Part shown: piece after piece, positions 37,855-45,159 of the stretch
Layout: every line of letters starts with the position of its first letter
Position numbering within the stretch: the first letter of the stretch is position 1
Origin: Streptomyces caelestis
GTDB lineage: Bacteria > Actinomycetota > Actinomycetes > Streptomycetales > Streptomycetaceae
Reading direction: 5' to 3'
NCBI RefSeq assembly: GCF_001279005.1
Contig: NZ_LGCN01000085.1
Span: forward strand, 1 to 64,000
DNA length: 64,000 nt
Translations under genes and position numbers: made by a program
Notes under the pieces: generated by a model
Seen by the model: only the letters and a program-made list of their open reading frames with translations
What the model was told of the DNA's origin: nothing
Database searches by the model: none

Positions 37855-38373
37855 ATGGGGACGAATGGATCGACCATGCTCGAGCCGTTACGGCAGGGCC
37901 TTCCGCCGCTGAACCTCGCGGCCACGTCCGACGCCGCCTCCTGCGCCCTCCCCGCCCGCTACGAAGCGGTCCGTGAGGCCCGGCACTTCACCCGCGGGAC
38001 GCTCGACCGGTGGGACCTGGGGAACCGTTTCGACGACGTGTGCCTGGTCGTCTCCGAGCTGGTCACCAACGCCCTGCGGCACGGCCTGCCGGCCGACACC
38101 CCGCGGCCGGCGGCGCCGGACCTGCCGGTACGGCTGCACCTGATGCGGTGGACCGGGCGGCTGGTGTGCGCGGTGCGCGACCCCAGCGCCGACAGCCCCG
38201 TCACGCACGGGCCGGACGACTGCTCCGCCGAGTCGGGCCGGGGGCTGTTCCTGGTCGAGTCCTTCAGCGACAGCTGGGGCTGGCACCCGATGACCGGCGC
38301 GCTCGGCGGCAAGGTGGTCTGGGCCCTGTTCCGGCTCCCGCGCCCCGCCGGCCGCCTCTGTCCCGGCGCCTGA
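37855..38373 (+). CDS. GHKL ATP-binding protein (anti-sigma factor kinase-like)
   Basis: A 172-residue HATPase_c_2-type protein: N-box VCLVVSELVTNALRHG, a G-box-like ESGRGLFLVESFSDSWGW, and a VVWALFRLP end. These single-domain ATPases resemble RsbW/SpoIIAB and are numerous in Streptomyces, often in WhiJ-type clusters. No phosphoacceptor domain is present. ATG 37855 follows GGGAG; ATG 37798 upstream would add a Pro-rich stretch. Two neighbours (Scr1-type HTH and DUF397) make the typical triad. Confidence 0.88.
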   Translation: MGTNGSTMLEPLRQGLPPLNLAATSDAASCALPARYEAVREARHFTRGTLDRWDLGNRFDDVCLVVSELVTNALRHGLPADTPRPAAPDLPVRLHLMRWTGRLVCAVRDPSADSPVTHGPDDCSAESGRGLFLVESFSDSWGWHPMTGALGGKVVWALFRLPRPAGRLCPGA

Positions 38374-38484
38374 CGCATCGCGGCGCTTCCGGGCGCCGCG
38401 GTGCTCCGCGTGTCGGCGCCTCCTGAGCCGTTCCGGTCCCCTCCCGGGCGCCACGGGAGCCGCGCTCCGGCCCCGGCGGGCCGG

Positions 38485-38769
38485 TCAGCCGACGACCAGG
38501 TGGTCGAACTCGCCGTCCTTCACGCCCAGCAGCATGGCCTCGATCTCCGCGCGGGTGTAGACGAGCGCGGGGCCGTCGGGGAAGCGGGAGTTGCGCACGG
38601 CCACCTCTCCGCCGGGCAGCCGGGCGAACTCCACGCAGGAACCCTGCGAGTTGCTGTGCCGGCTCTTCTGCCAGGCCACGCCGTCCAGCCTGGTGGCCGC
38701 CATGCCGTTGTACACGCCGGACGCGTCGGCACCGTCGTACACGTCACCGTCGTACACGTCGTGGTCCAC
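38485..38769 (-). CDS. DUF397 protein
   Basis: A 94-residue acidic protein with the DUF397 core WQKSRHSNSQGSCVEFARLPGGEVAVRNSRFPDGPALVYT (spread over about 33-72) and the C-terminal FDHLVVG. DUF397 proteins partner with WhiJ/Scr1-type HTH regulators and modulate their DNA binding (established for some pairs). The N-terminus is unusual: VYDG units are repeated (DHDVYDGDVYDGADASGVYNG region), encoded by a 15-base tandem repeat around 38735-38765. GTG start at 38769. Confidence 0.88.
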   Translation of the reverse strand: MDHDVYDGDVYDGADASGVYNGMAATRLDGVAWQKSRHSNSQGSCVEFARLPGGEVAVRNSRFPDGPALVYTRAEIEAMLLGVKDGEFDHLVVG

Positions 38770-39155
38770 AGGTCGCTCCCCGCTGGTGCACTGGCTGGTG
38801 TGGCCATTGATGCAGTAGTCAATTGACCCGGATCATAGCTTTGTTCATGTACTGATGCATGAGCAGATGCACGTGCACGCGGGGTGTTCCCGCGGTTACC
38901 GTCCTGACGATCGAACGGCGCCCACTGTGACGGACGCTTCACCGGACCCCGCTTCCTAAGAGACGCGAGCGAGGGCCTTTGTGTTCCCTCCTGTTCCCTT
39001 GTGTGTCCTCCGCCTTCCCCGCGCGCCGGCTCACCGACGCGCCGTGACCGTGCGGTGCGAGGTGTGTCACGGAGGCTGGTGGTGCGCCGGGTGGGTCCTG
39101 TTAGCTGACGGCGGTCGTCCGGCCGACGGGGCCGGCCACAGCCAGGGGGGTCGCA
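38770..39155. other. Promoter region of DUF397 gene and lipoprotein gene
   Basis: A 386-base gap between divergent genes. The DUF397-proximal part (38800-38880) is relatively AT-rich and holds TATGAT on the minus strand near 38833, a fair -10 for DUF397. It also has repeated GATGCA words (GATGCAGTAG, GATGCATGAGC, GATGCACGTG). No small gene was recognised. Confidence 0.4.
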
Positions 39156-39722
39156 GTGACTTCGGAGGCTTCGGTGACGTACCGGCCCGTACCGCCGTCA
39201 TCGCGCGGGTCGCGCTCCCGGCGCTCCCGGCGCGCACGGGTCGCGGCCGTGGCCGTGGGGCTGCTCGGCACGCTCGCGCCGACCGCGTGCGGCGGGGGCG
39301 GATCCGGCGACTCGGGCGGCTCCGCGGCCGGTCCCACCCCGTCCGCCACGGCGACCGCGGACTCCGGTGGCGGCGCCGAGGGCTCCGGTGCGAGCCCGGC
39401 CCCGGCGGGCGAGCTGGAGGGCAGCTGGCTCACCACCGCCGACGGCAAGGCCGTGGCCCTGATGGTCAACGGCGGGGACGCCGCCCTCTTCGCCACGGGC
39501 GGCCCCGTGTGCAGCGGCACCGCGCGGGAGCGGGCCGGGACCCACTCCATCCGCCTGAAGTGCGACGACGGCACCGAGGACCGGGCGAGCGGCACGGTCG
39601 ACTCCGTCGGCGAGGACTCCCTGAGGATCACCTGGGAGGGCGCCCTCGGCACCGAGACGTACACCAGGGCCGAGGGGGGCTCCCTCCCGACGGGGCTGCC
39701 GACGGCGGGGCTCGGCTCCTGA
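39156..39722 (+). CDS. Putative secreted lipoprotein
   Basis: A 188-residue protein. A basic start (about 15-28, RGSRSRRSRRARV) and hydrophobic core AAVAVGLLGTLAP lead to a lipobox-like TAC followed by Gly/Ser-rich linker, so it is probably a lipoprotein, though the lipobox (PTAC) is imperfect. The mature part (about 88-188) has ELEGSWLTTADGKAVALMVNGGDAALFATGG and RIKLKCDDG-like beta-rich segments, with one Cys pair (VCSG and LKCDDG). No named family recognised. GTG 39156 is used. Confidence 0.72.
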   Translation: MTSEASVTYRPVPPSSRGSRSRRSRRARVAAVAVGLLGTLAPTACGGGGSGDSGGSAAGPTPSATATADSGGGAEGSGASPAPAGELEGSWLTTADGKAVALMVNGGDAALFATGGPVCSGTARERAGTHSIRLKCDDGTEDRASGTVDSVGEDSLRITWEGALGTETYTRAEGGSLPTGLPTAGLGS

Positions 39723-39800
39723 CGGGTGCCCCCGGGGCGGATCGGCGGCGGGTGCGTGATGATGGCCGGTGGGCACCTCCACGAACCCCGAGGATCACTC

Positions 39801-40319
39801 ATGCGCACCAGGCCGATCGCCGTCCCCGCCGCCCTCGCCGCACTGCTCCTGCTGGCCGCCTGCGGCGGCGCGGGCGGGGGCGGGGGCGGCGACGGGAAGC
39901 GGGAGAGCACCACCTGCTCGGTCGACACGGTGAGCATGGAGGTCGGACCCGCGAGCGTCGCACCGGCCGCCGGGGACACCGGCGAGGTCCCCGTCGGCTT
40001 CACCAACCAGAGCGCCGCCTGCACCCTGGACGGCTTCCCCGAGGTGCGGCTGGCCGGCGCCGGCGACTCCGCCACCGTCGAGGTGCCGCCGGCCGAGGGC
40101 GCCACGGCCCAGAAGCTGACCCTGGCCAAGGGCGAGTCCGCGTCGTTCACCCTCACCTACGAACGCGGCGCGCCCGGCGAGGGCGCCTTCGACGCCGAGG
40201 AGCTGCGGGTCGAACTCTCCGGCGCCCGGAGCTTCCGCTGGACGTACGGCCCGGTCGCGGCCGACGGCCCGTCCGGCCACAAGATCTCCGTGAGCGCCTA
40301 CCAGCAGGCGGGGGACTGA
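39801..40319 (+). CDS. DUF4232-like lipoprotein
   Basis: A 172-residue lipoprotein with a clear signal: MRTRPIAVPAALAALLLLAAC, lipobox LAAC. After a Gly-rich linker comes a beta-sandwich domain resembling DUF4232: VGFTNQSAACTLDGFPEVRLAG, KLTLAKGESASFTLTYERG. Cys residues TTCSVD and AACTLDG probably pair. Function unknown; extracellular. ATG 39801 is preceded by GAGGATCACTC. It follows the previous lipoprotein by 78 bases and converges on the DUF2786 gene (3-base gap). Confidence 0.82.
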   Translation: MRTRPIAVPAALAALLLLAACGGAGGGGGGDGKRESTTCSVDTVSMEVGPASVAPAAGDTGEVPVGFTNQSAACTLDGFPEVRLAGAGDSATVEVPPAEGATAQKLTLAKGESASFTLTYERGAPGEGAFDAEELRVELSGARSFRWTYGPVAADGPSGHKISVSAYQQAGD

Positions 40320-40322
40320 CGC

Positions 40323-41438
40323 TCAGGGAAGGTGCGGGCGGGCCCTGACCTGTGCGTCGTCCGCCGCGCGGGCGCCCTCCTCCCAGCCCGCCGCGTCGCT
40401 CGCCCCGCGCAGCCGGGTGGTCGTCGTCTCCGGGAACAGGCGGTCCGTCCGCTCGGTGACCGCCACCGCGCGGGAGGCGAGGACCGGGAGCAGGTCGTCG
40501 CTCACCCGGATCTCGGCGACGGCCGCCAGACGCGTGCCCACGCGGTGCGCGTAGGCGGCGAGGAAGGACTGCCGGAAGGTCTTGGTCCGCTTGCGTCCGC
40601 CCGCCCTCTGCGCGGCCTCCGCCCTGGTCATCGCCGTGGTGGCCTGCACCAGCAGTGAGGTGTAGAGGAGTTCCACCGCCTCCAGGTCGGAGGCGAAGCC
40701 GACCACGGTGGAGAAGCCCAGCGGTTCGTTCCACACGGCCCGGCAGTGGTTCGCGCCGGCGACCGCGTCCAGCAGCACCGCCTTGGCCTGTTCGTACGGC
40801 GGCTCCACCCCGATCCGGCAGGCCCCCGGCGTCTCCCCCGAGGGCTCCCGCGCGGCGAGCAGCGCCTCGTCGACGCTGTGCCGCGCCATCAGCTCCTGTG
40901 CCTTGGCGCTGAGCGCCTCCGCCTCGTCCGGGAACCCGGTCGCCTCCGCCTTGGCCAGCAGCGCGCGGATGCGGCCGAGCACGCGGGACTCCGGCCGCCG
41001 GTCCCGCGGGGCGGGGGCGGCCGTCTCGTCGAGGGGTTCGAGGGCGGGCAGGCGCAGCAGCAGGCGGTACAGCTCCAGGGCGGCCGTGGCGTAGGCGAAC
41101 CGGTCGCCGCGCGCGACCTCGTCCGCCCCCAGCTCGTCGAGCTGGGCCTTCCAGCGGGGACCGCGCGGGCGGTCGTCGCGCGGCGCCTGCGCGCGGATCA
41201 GCGCGGAGACGAGCCGTACGTGGACGTCGTCCAGCTCGCGCCGGACGATCCGTACGACGTCGGCGGGCTGCCAGCCGCGCCGCCAGGCGGTCGCCACGAA
41301 CTCCTCACCCCGCCGGGCGAGTTCGGCGTCCGCCGCCGAGTCGGCGGCGAGCAGGGACGCGCCGGTGTCGAGGGCGGTGTCGCCGGTGTCGTAGAGGGCG
41401 GCCCGGAAGGCCCGGTCGACGGTGCTGGACGTACTCAC
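40323..41438 (-). CDS. DUF2786 domain protein
   Basis: A 371-residue protein with the DUF2786 element ESRVLGRIRALLAKAEATGFPDEAEALSAKAQELMARHSVDEALL (around 150-195). A C-terminal region follows with DAVAGANHCRAVW, GFASDLEAVELLYTSLLVQAT and RKRTKTFRQSFLAAYAHRVGTRL, as in SprT/phage-like DUF2786-DUF7168 proteins. The N-terminal 140 residues are helical and unassigned. Biochemical role unknown. GTG 41438. It is divergent from the Clp_N/HTH gene and separated by the twin operator region, so the two genes may be co-regulated. Confidence 0.82.
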   Translation of the reverse strand: MSTSSTVDRAFRAALYDTGDTALDTGASLLAADSAADAELARRGEEFVATAWRRGWQPADVVRIVRRELDDVHVRLVSALIRAQAPRDDRPRGPRWKAQLDELGADEVARGDRFAYATAALELYRLLLRLPALEPLDETAAPAPRDRRPESRVLGRIRALLAKAEATGFPDEAEALSAKAQELMARHSVDEALLAAREPSGETPGACRIGVEPPYEQAKAVLLDAVAGANHCRAVWNEPLGFSTVVGFASDLEAVELLYTSLLVQATTAMTRAEAAQRAGGRKRTKTFRQSFLAAYAHRVGTRLAAVAEIRVSDDLLPVLASRAVAVTERTDRLFPETTTTRLRGASDAAGWEEGARAADDAQVRARPHLP

Positions 41439-41476
41439 GAGCCGATCGTGCCACGTCCCGGGAGTTCACCCGCAAG

Positions 41477-41523
41477 TGTCAACTTCGGGTTGACAGCCCT
41501 CGACTGTCAACTTACGGTTGACA
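41477..41523. promoter_or_regulatory. Twin operator and promoter of Clp_N/HTH gene
   Basis: Two palindromes with identical half-sites, TGTCAAC-N5-GTTGACA, lie at 41477-41495 and 41505-41523, centres 28 bases apart. The right arm of the first supplies TTGACA (41490-41495), followed after 17 bases by TACGGT (41513-41518) as -10. Transcription would begin at about the ATG at 41525, implying a leaderless mRNA with repressor sites over the whole promoter. Confidence 0.82.
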
Positions 41524-41524
41524 C

Positions 41525-42274
41525 ATGACGACGAATCCGATCATCAAGTCATCCGTGCGTCTCGACGACCTCATCGCGGCCATCAAGAAGGTCCACGAGG
41601 AGCCCCTGGAACAGCTCCAGGACGCGGTGCTCGCCGGTGAGCACCTCGGCGACGTGGCCGACCACCTGATCGGCCACTTCGTGGACCAGGCCCGCCGTTC
41701 GGGCGCCTCCTGGACGGACATCGGCAAAAGCATGGGCGTCACCCGGCAGGCGGCCCAGAAGCGGTTCGTGCCCAAGGAGGGCAACGACCTCGACCCGAGC
41801 CAGGGCTTCGACCGCTACACGCCCCGCGCCCGCAACACGGTCATGGCCGCGCACAACGAGGCGCAGGCCGCGCACAACGCCGAGGGCCTGCCCGAGCACC
41901 TGGTCCTCGGTCTGCTGGCCGAGCCGCAGGGCCTGGCGGTCGAGGCGATCACCGAGCAGGGCGTCACCGCGGACGCGGTCCGCGAGGCCGCCCGCGCGGC
42001 GCTCCCGCCGGCCGTCGAGGACGCCCCCGAGCTGGTGCCGTACGGCCCGGCGGCCAAGAAGGTCCTGGAACTCACCTTCCGCGAGGCCCTCCGTCTCGGC
42101 CACCACTACATCGGCACCGAGCACATCCTGCTCGCCCTGCTGGAGCACGAGAACGGCGAGGGCGTCCTCAGCGGCCTCGGTGTCACCAAGGCCGCCACCG
42201 AGCGGTACGTCGCCGAGATGCTGGCGCAGTACGTCGAGACCCGGACGGAGGACGAGTCCGGTCAGGAAGGCTGA
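41525..42274 (+). CDS. HTH plus Clp N-terminal domain protein
   Basis: A 249-residue protein. The first 90 residues are helical and contain a helix-turn-helix-like element ASWTDIGKSMGVTRQAAQKRF (61-81). The rest is a double Clp_N repeat as at the front of ClpC/ClpA: FDRYTPRARNTVMAAHNEAQA, GLPEHLVLGLLAEPQG, YGPAAKKVLELTFREALRLGHHYIGTEHILLALL. No AAA+ ATPase follows, so it cannot unfold proteins alone; it may bind ClpC-type substrates or adaptors and DNA. The two strong palindromes just upstream suggest autorepression (inference). The ATG at 41525 lacks a ribosome site, consistent with a leaderless start. Confidence 0.88.
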   Translation: MTTNPIIKSSVRLDDLIAAIKKVHEEPLEQLQDAVLAGEHLGDVADHLIGHFVDQARRSGASWTDIGKSMGVTRQAAQKRFVPKEGNDLDPSQGFDRYTPRARNTVMAAHNEAQAAHNAEGLPEHLVLGLLAEPQGLAVEAITEQGVTADAVREAARAALPPAVEDAPELVPYGPAAKKVLELTFREALRLGHHYIGTEHILLALLEHENGEGVLSGLGVTKAATERYVAEMLAQYVETRTEDESGQEG

Positions 42275-42312
42275 CCGGGGGCGTTGTCAGACCCCCCTGT
42301 CACACTCGCGGC

Positions 42313-44004
42313 ATGGCCGACCGGTGGGCACTCGCTCCGGCCGAGGACGGTGGCGTGGACGTCGCCCCCCTCGGCCCGGACGGGCTGCCCGCCGGTCCGG
42401 TGCTGCGGGAGGCGGACCCCGCCGAGGCCGTACGGAGCCGTCCCGGTGTCACGCGGTGGGTGTGGCGGTCCACCGCCGAGGTCTACCCGCGCCTGCTCGC
42501 CACGGGGGTGCGAGTGGAGCGGGCCTACGACGTCGAGGCCGCCGAGACCCTCCTGCTCGGCCACGAGGGGCGGTACGGGGAACCCCGTTCGGCCGCGGCG
42601 GCGCTGGCCCGGCTGCGCGGCGGCCCCGTACCGCCCGACCCGCCGCAGCGCCAGGCCGAACCGGGCGCCCAGTCCTCCCTCTTCGAGCCCCAGGGCGTCC
42701 GGCTGCCGCTGACGGACCTCCTCGCGGTCTACGCCGAGCAGCAGCGGCGGACCGACGCGACCGCGCGCCCCGACCGGATGCGGCTGCTGACCGCCGCCGA
42801 GTCGGCGGGGACGCTGGTGGCCGCCGAGATGAACCGCGCCGGACTGCCCTGGCGGGCGGACGTGCACCGCGCGGTGCTGCACGACCTGCTCGGCGAACGG
42901 TACGCGGGCGGCGGGGAGCCGCGCCGGCTCGCCGAGCTCGCCGACGAGGTGTCCGCCGCCTTCGGCCGCCGGGTCCGGCCCGACCTGCCCGCCGACGTGA
43001 TCAAGGCCTTCGCCCAGGCCGGCGTCAAGATCGCCTCGACCCGCCGCTGGGAGATCGAGTCCGTCGACCACCCGGCCGTCGCACCGCTGATCGAATACAA
43101 GAAGCTGTACCGGATCTGGGTCGCCCACGGCTGGTCCTGGCTCCAGGACTGGGTGCGCGACGGCCGCTTCCGGCCCGAGTTCCTCGCCGGCGGGACGGTG
43201 ACCGGCCGCTGGGTGACCCACGGCGGGGGCGCCCTGCAGATCCCCAAGGTGATCCGCCGCGCGGCCGTCGCCGACCCCGGCTGGCGGCTCGTCGTCGCCG
43301 ACGCCGACCAGATGGAGCCGCGCGTCCTGGCGGCCGTCTCCCGCGACCCCGGCCTGATGGAGGTCGCCGGCCGGGAGACCGACCTGTACCAGTCGGTGTC
43401 CGACCGCGCCTTCTCCGGCGACCGCGCGCAGGCCAAACTCGCCGTCCTCGGCGCGGTCTACGGCCAGACCTCCGGCGACGGCCTGAAGAACCTGGCCGCG
43501 CTCCGGCGCCGCTTCCCCCGGGCGGTCGCCTACGTCGACGAGGCCGCCCGCGCGGGCGAGGAGGGCCGGCTCGTACGGACCTGGCTGGGCCGCACCTGCC
43601 CGCCGGCCGCCCGCACGACGGACGACGCGGCGGAGGAGGCCGGCATCCCGGTCGCGGAGGAGGACGCCACCGAGGGGGGCCGCCCCTGGGCGCCGGGCCA
43701 CTCCTCGGCCAACGCCCGCGCCCGCGGCCGCTTCGCCCGCAACTTCGTCGTCCAGGGCAGCGCCGCCGACTGGGCCCTGCTGCTGCTCGCCGCGCTGCGG
43801 CGGGCCCTGAGCGGCATGGCGGCCGAGCTGGTCTTCTTCCAGCACGACGAAGTGATCGTGCACTGTCCCGAGGAGGAGGCGGCGACGGTGGCGGAAGCGA
43901 TCCGGCGGGCCGCGGACCTGGCCGGACGGCTGACCTTCGGGGAGACACCGGTGCGGTTCCCGTTCACGACGGCGGTGGTGGAGTGCTACGCGGACGCCAA
44001 GTGA
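42313..44004 (+). CDS. Family A DNA polymerase paralogue (PolA-like)
   Basis: A 563-residue protein with the polymerase half of DNA polymerase I. Motif A is VVADADQMEPRVLAAVS, motif B region AQAKLAVLGAVYGQTS with the conserved Lys and Tyr, and motif C VFFQHDEVIVH. It ends in the usual palm segment. The N-terminal 150 residues sit where the 3'-5' exonuclease would be, but DEDD acidic motifs are not evident, and no 5' nuclease domain exists. Streptomyces proteins of this type are labelled bifunctional exonuclease/polymerase; proofreading activity is doubtful here. ATG 42313. It is not the main PolA (about 900 residues). Confidence 0.88.
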   Translation: MADRWALAPAEDGGVDVAPLGPDGLPAGPVLREADPAEAVRSRPGVTRWVWRSTAEVYPRLLATGVRVERAYDVEAAETLLLGHEGRYGEPRSAAAALARLRGGPVPPDPPQRQAEPGAQSSLFEPQGVRLPLTDLLAVYAEQQRRTDATARPDRMRLLTAAESAGTLVAAEMNRAGLPWRADVHRAVLHDLLGERYAGGGEPRRLAELADEVSAAFGRRVRPDLPADVIKAFAQAGVKIASTRRWEIESVDHPAVAPLIEYKKLYRIWVAHGWSWLQDWVRDGRFRPEFLAGGTVTGRWVTHGGGALQIPKVIRRAAVADPGWRLVVADADQMEPRVLAAVSRDPGLMEVAGRETDLYQSVSDRAFSGDRAQAKLAVLGAVYGQTSGDGLKNLAALRRRFPRAVAYVDEAARAGEEGRLVRTWLGRTCPPAARTTDDAAEEAGIPVAEEDATEGGRPWAPGHSSANARARGRFARNFVVQGSAADWALLLLAALRRALSGMAAELVFFQHDEVIVHCPEEEAATVAEAIRRAADLAGRLTFGETPVRFPFTTAVVECYADAK

Positions 44005-44040
44005 GCGGACCGCCGACCGGACCCCACCGTCGCGCCCACG

Positions 44041-44088
44041 GATCAGACGACCGGCGGTCAGGTGGCCGGCGGTCAGACGACCGGTGGC
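44041..44088. repeat. Short tandem repeat of about 16 bp, three units
   Basis: Three imperfect units of the form GTCAGACGACCGGCGG / GTCAGGTGGCCGGCG / GTCAGACGACCGGTGG run from 44041 to 44088, overlapping the C-terminal codons of the glycosyltransferase. They lie in the convergent space after the polymerase gene. Confidence 0.55.
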
Positions 44089-44966
44089 CGCCCCAGCCGG
44101 GTGAGCCGCCACACCGTCCGCCAGCTCATGGCCCGCCGCTCGCCGGCCGGCTCCCGCAGTCCTTCCACGAACCCGCCGAACCACGCCCGCAGCCCGCTGA
44201 CCGACCGGTTCCGCACCACGGTGAGCAGCGTCCACACCCCGAGGTGGACGGGGACGAGCGCGAACGGCAGCCGCCGCCGGGCCAGCCACACCCGGTTCCG
44301 GGCGTTCACCCGGTAGTAGATGGCGTGCCGGGCAGGGGAGGTCTTCGGGTGCTGGAGCAGCAGTTCGGGCGCGTAGAGGATCCGCCACCCGGCGTCGACG
44401 GCCCGCCAGGCGAGGTCGGTCTCCTCGTGCGCGAAGAAGAACGCGGCGGGCCAGTCGCCGATCTCGTCGAGCATCGCCATCCGCAGCGCGTGCCCGCCGC
44501 CGAGGAACCCGGTGACGTACCCGCCGCGCATCGGATCCGACTTCCCGATCCGGGGCACGTGCCGCTGCTGGGTCTCCCCCAGCTCGTCGGCGATCCGGAA
44601 CCCGACGATCCCGAGCCGTTCGTCGGCGGCGTACAACTCCCCCACTCGGCGCAGCACCTCGGCGTCGACGAGCAGCCCGTCGTCGTCCAGCTCGACGACG
44701 ACGTCCACGTCCCCGAACTCCCGCAGCCGCGCGATCGCCGCGTTCCGCCCGCCGGGGCAGCCGAGGTTCTCCTCCAGCTCCACGCCGGTGACCTCGCCGG
44801 GGAGCGACAGCCGCCGGGCGAACTCGGGCAGCGGGCAGCCGTTGCCCACGATCACGATCCGCGCGGGCGCCACGTCCTGCTTCGCCACGGACTCCAGCAA
44901 CGCATCCACCTCGGCGGGCCGGTTCCCCATGGTCACCACGGCGACGGCGATCCTCGGCGTCCCCAC
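44073..44966 (-). CDS. GT2 family glycosyltransferase
   Basis: A 297-residue GT-A fold glycosyltransferase. The start VAVVTMGNRPAEVDALLESV is typical. The LGCPGGRNAAI loop, the DxD-type motif VVVELDDDGLLVD, the acceptor region GGYVTGFLGGGHALRMAML and the WPAAFFFAHEETDLAWRA element with the catalytic ED-type acidic pair follow. The C-terminus has one amphipathic or membrane-associated stretch (FALVPVHLGVWTLLTVV). Sugar donor and acceptor unknown. Predicted start GTG 44966. It is isolated from other glycan genes. Confidence 0.9.
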   Translation of the reverse strand: MGTPRIAVAVVTMGNRPAEVDALLESVAKQDVAPARIVIVGNGCPLPEFARRLSLPGEVTGVELEENLGCPGGRNAAIARLREFGDVDVVVELDDDGLLVDAEVLRRVGELYAADERLGIVGFRIADELGETQQRHVPRIGKSDPMRGGYVTGFLGGGHALRMAMLDEIGDWPAAFFFAHEETDLAWRAVDAGWRILYAPELLLQHPKTSPARHAIYYRVNARNRVWLARRRLPFALVPVHLGVWTLLTVVRNRSVSGLRAWFGGFVEGLREPAGERRAMSWRTVWRLTRLGRPPVV

Positions 44967-45159
44967 GTCCTCACCTCACCATCCCGGCCGACGACTGCGC
45001 CCGTGATGCCAGCCTTTCACGCCACGGTCTCCCGCGGTGGACCGCACGGACGCCTCCGTGCGGCGCCGCGTGGCCCACGCTCTCCTACGGAGAGGGGCGG
45101 AACGGTGTTCACCGGGCGGGGCCGGGGCGACGAGGCGGGACGTCGGCGGTGGCCGCCGC

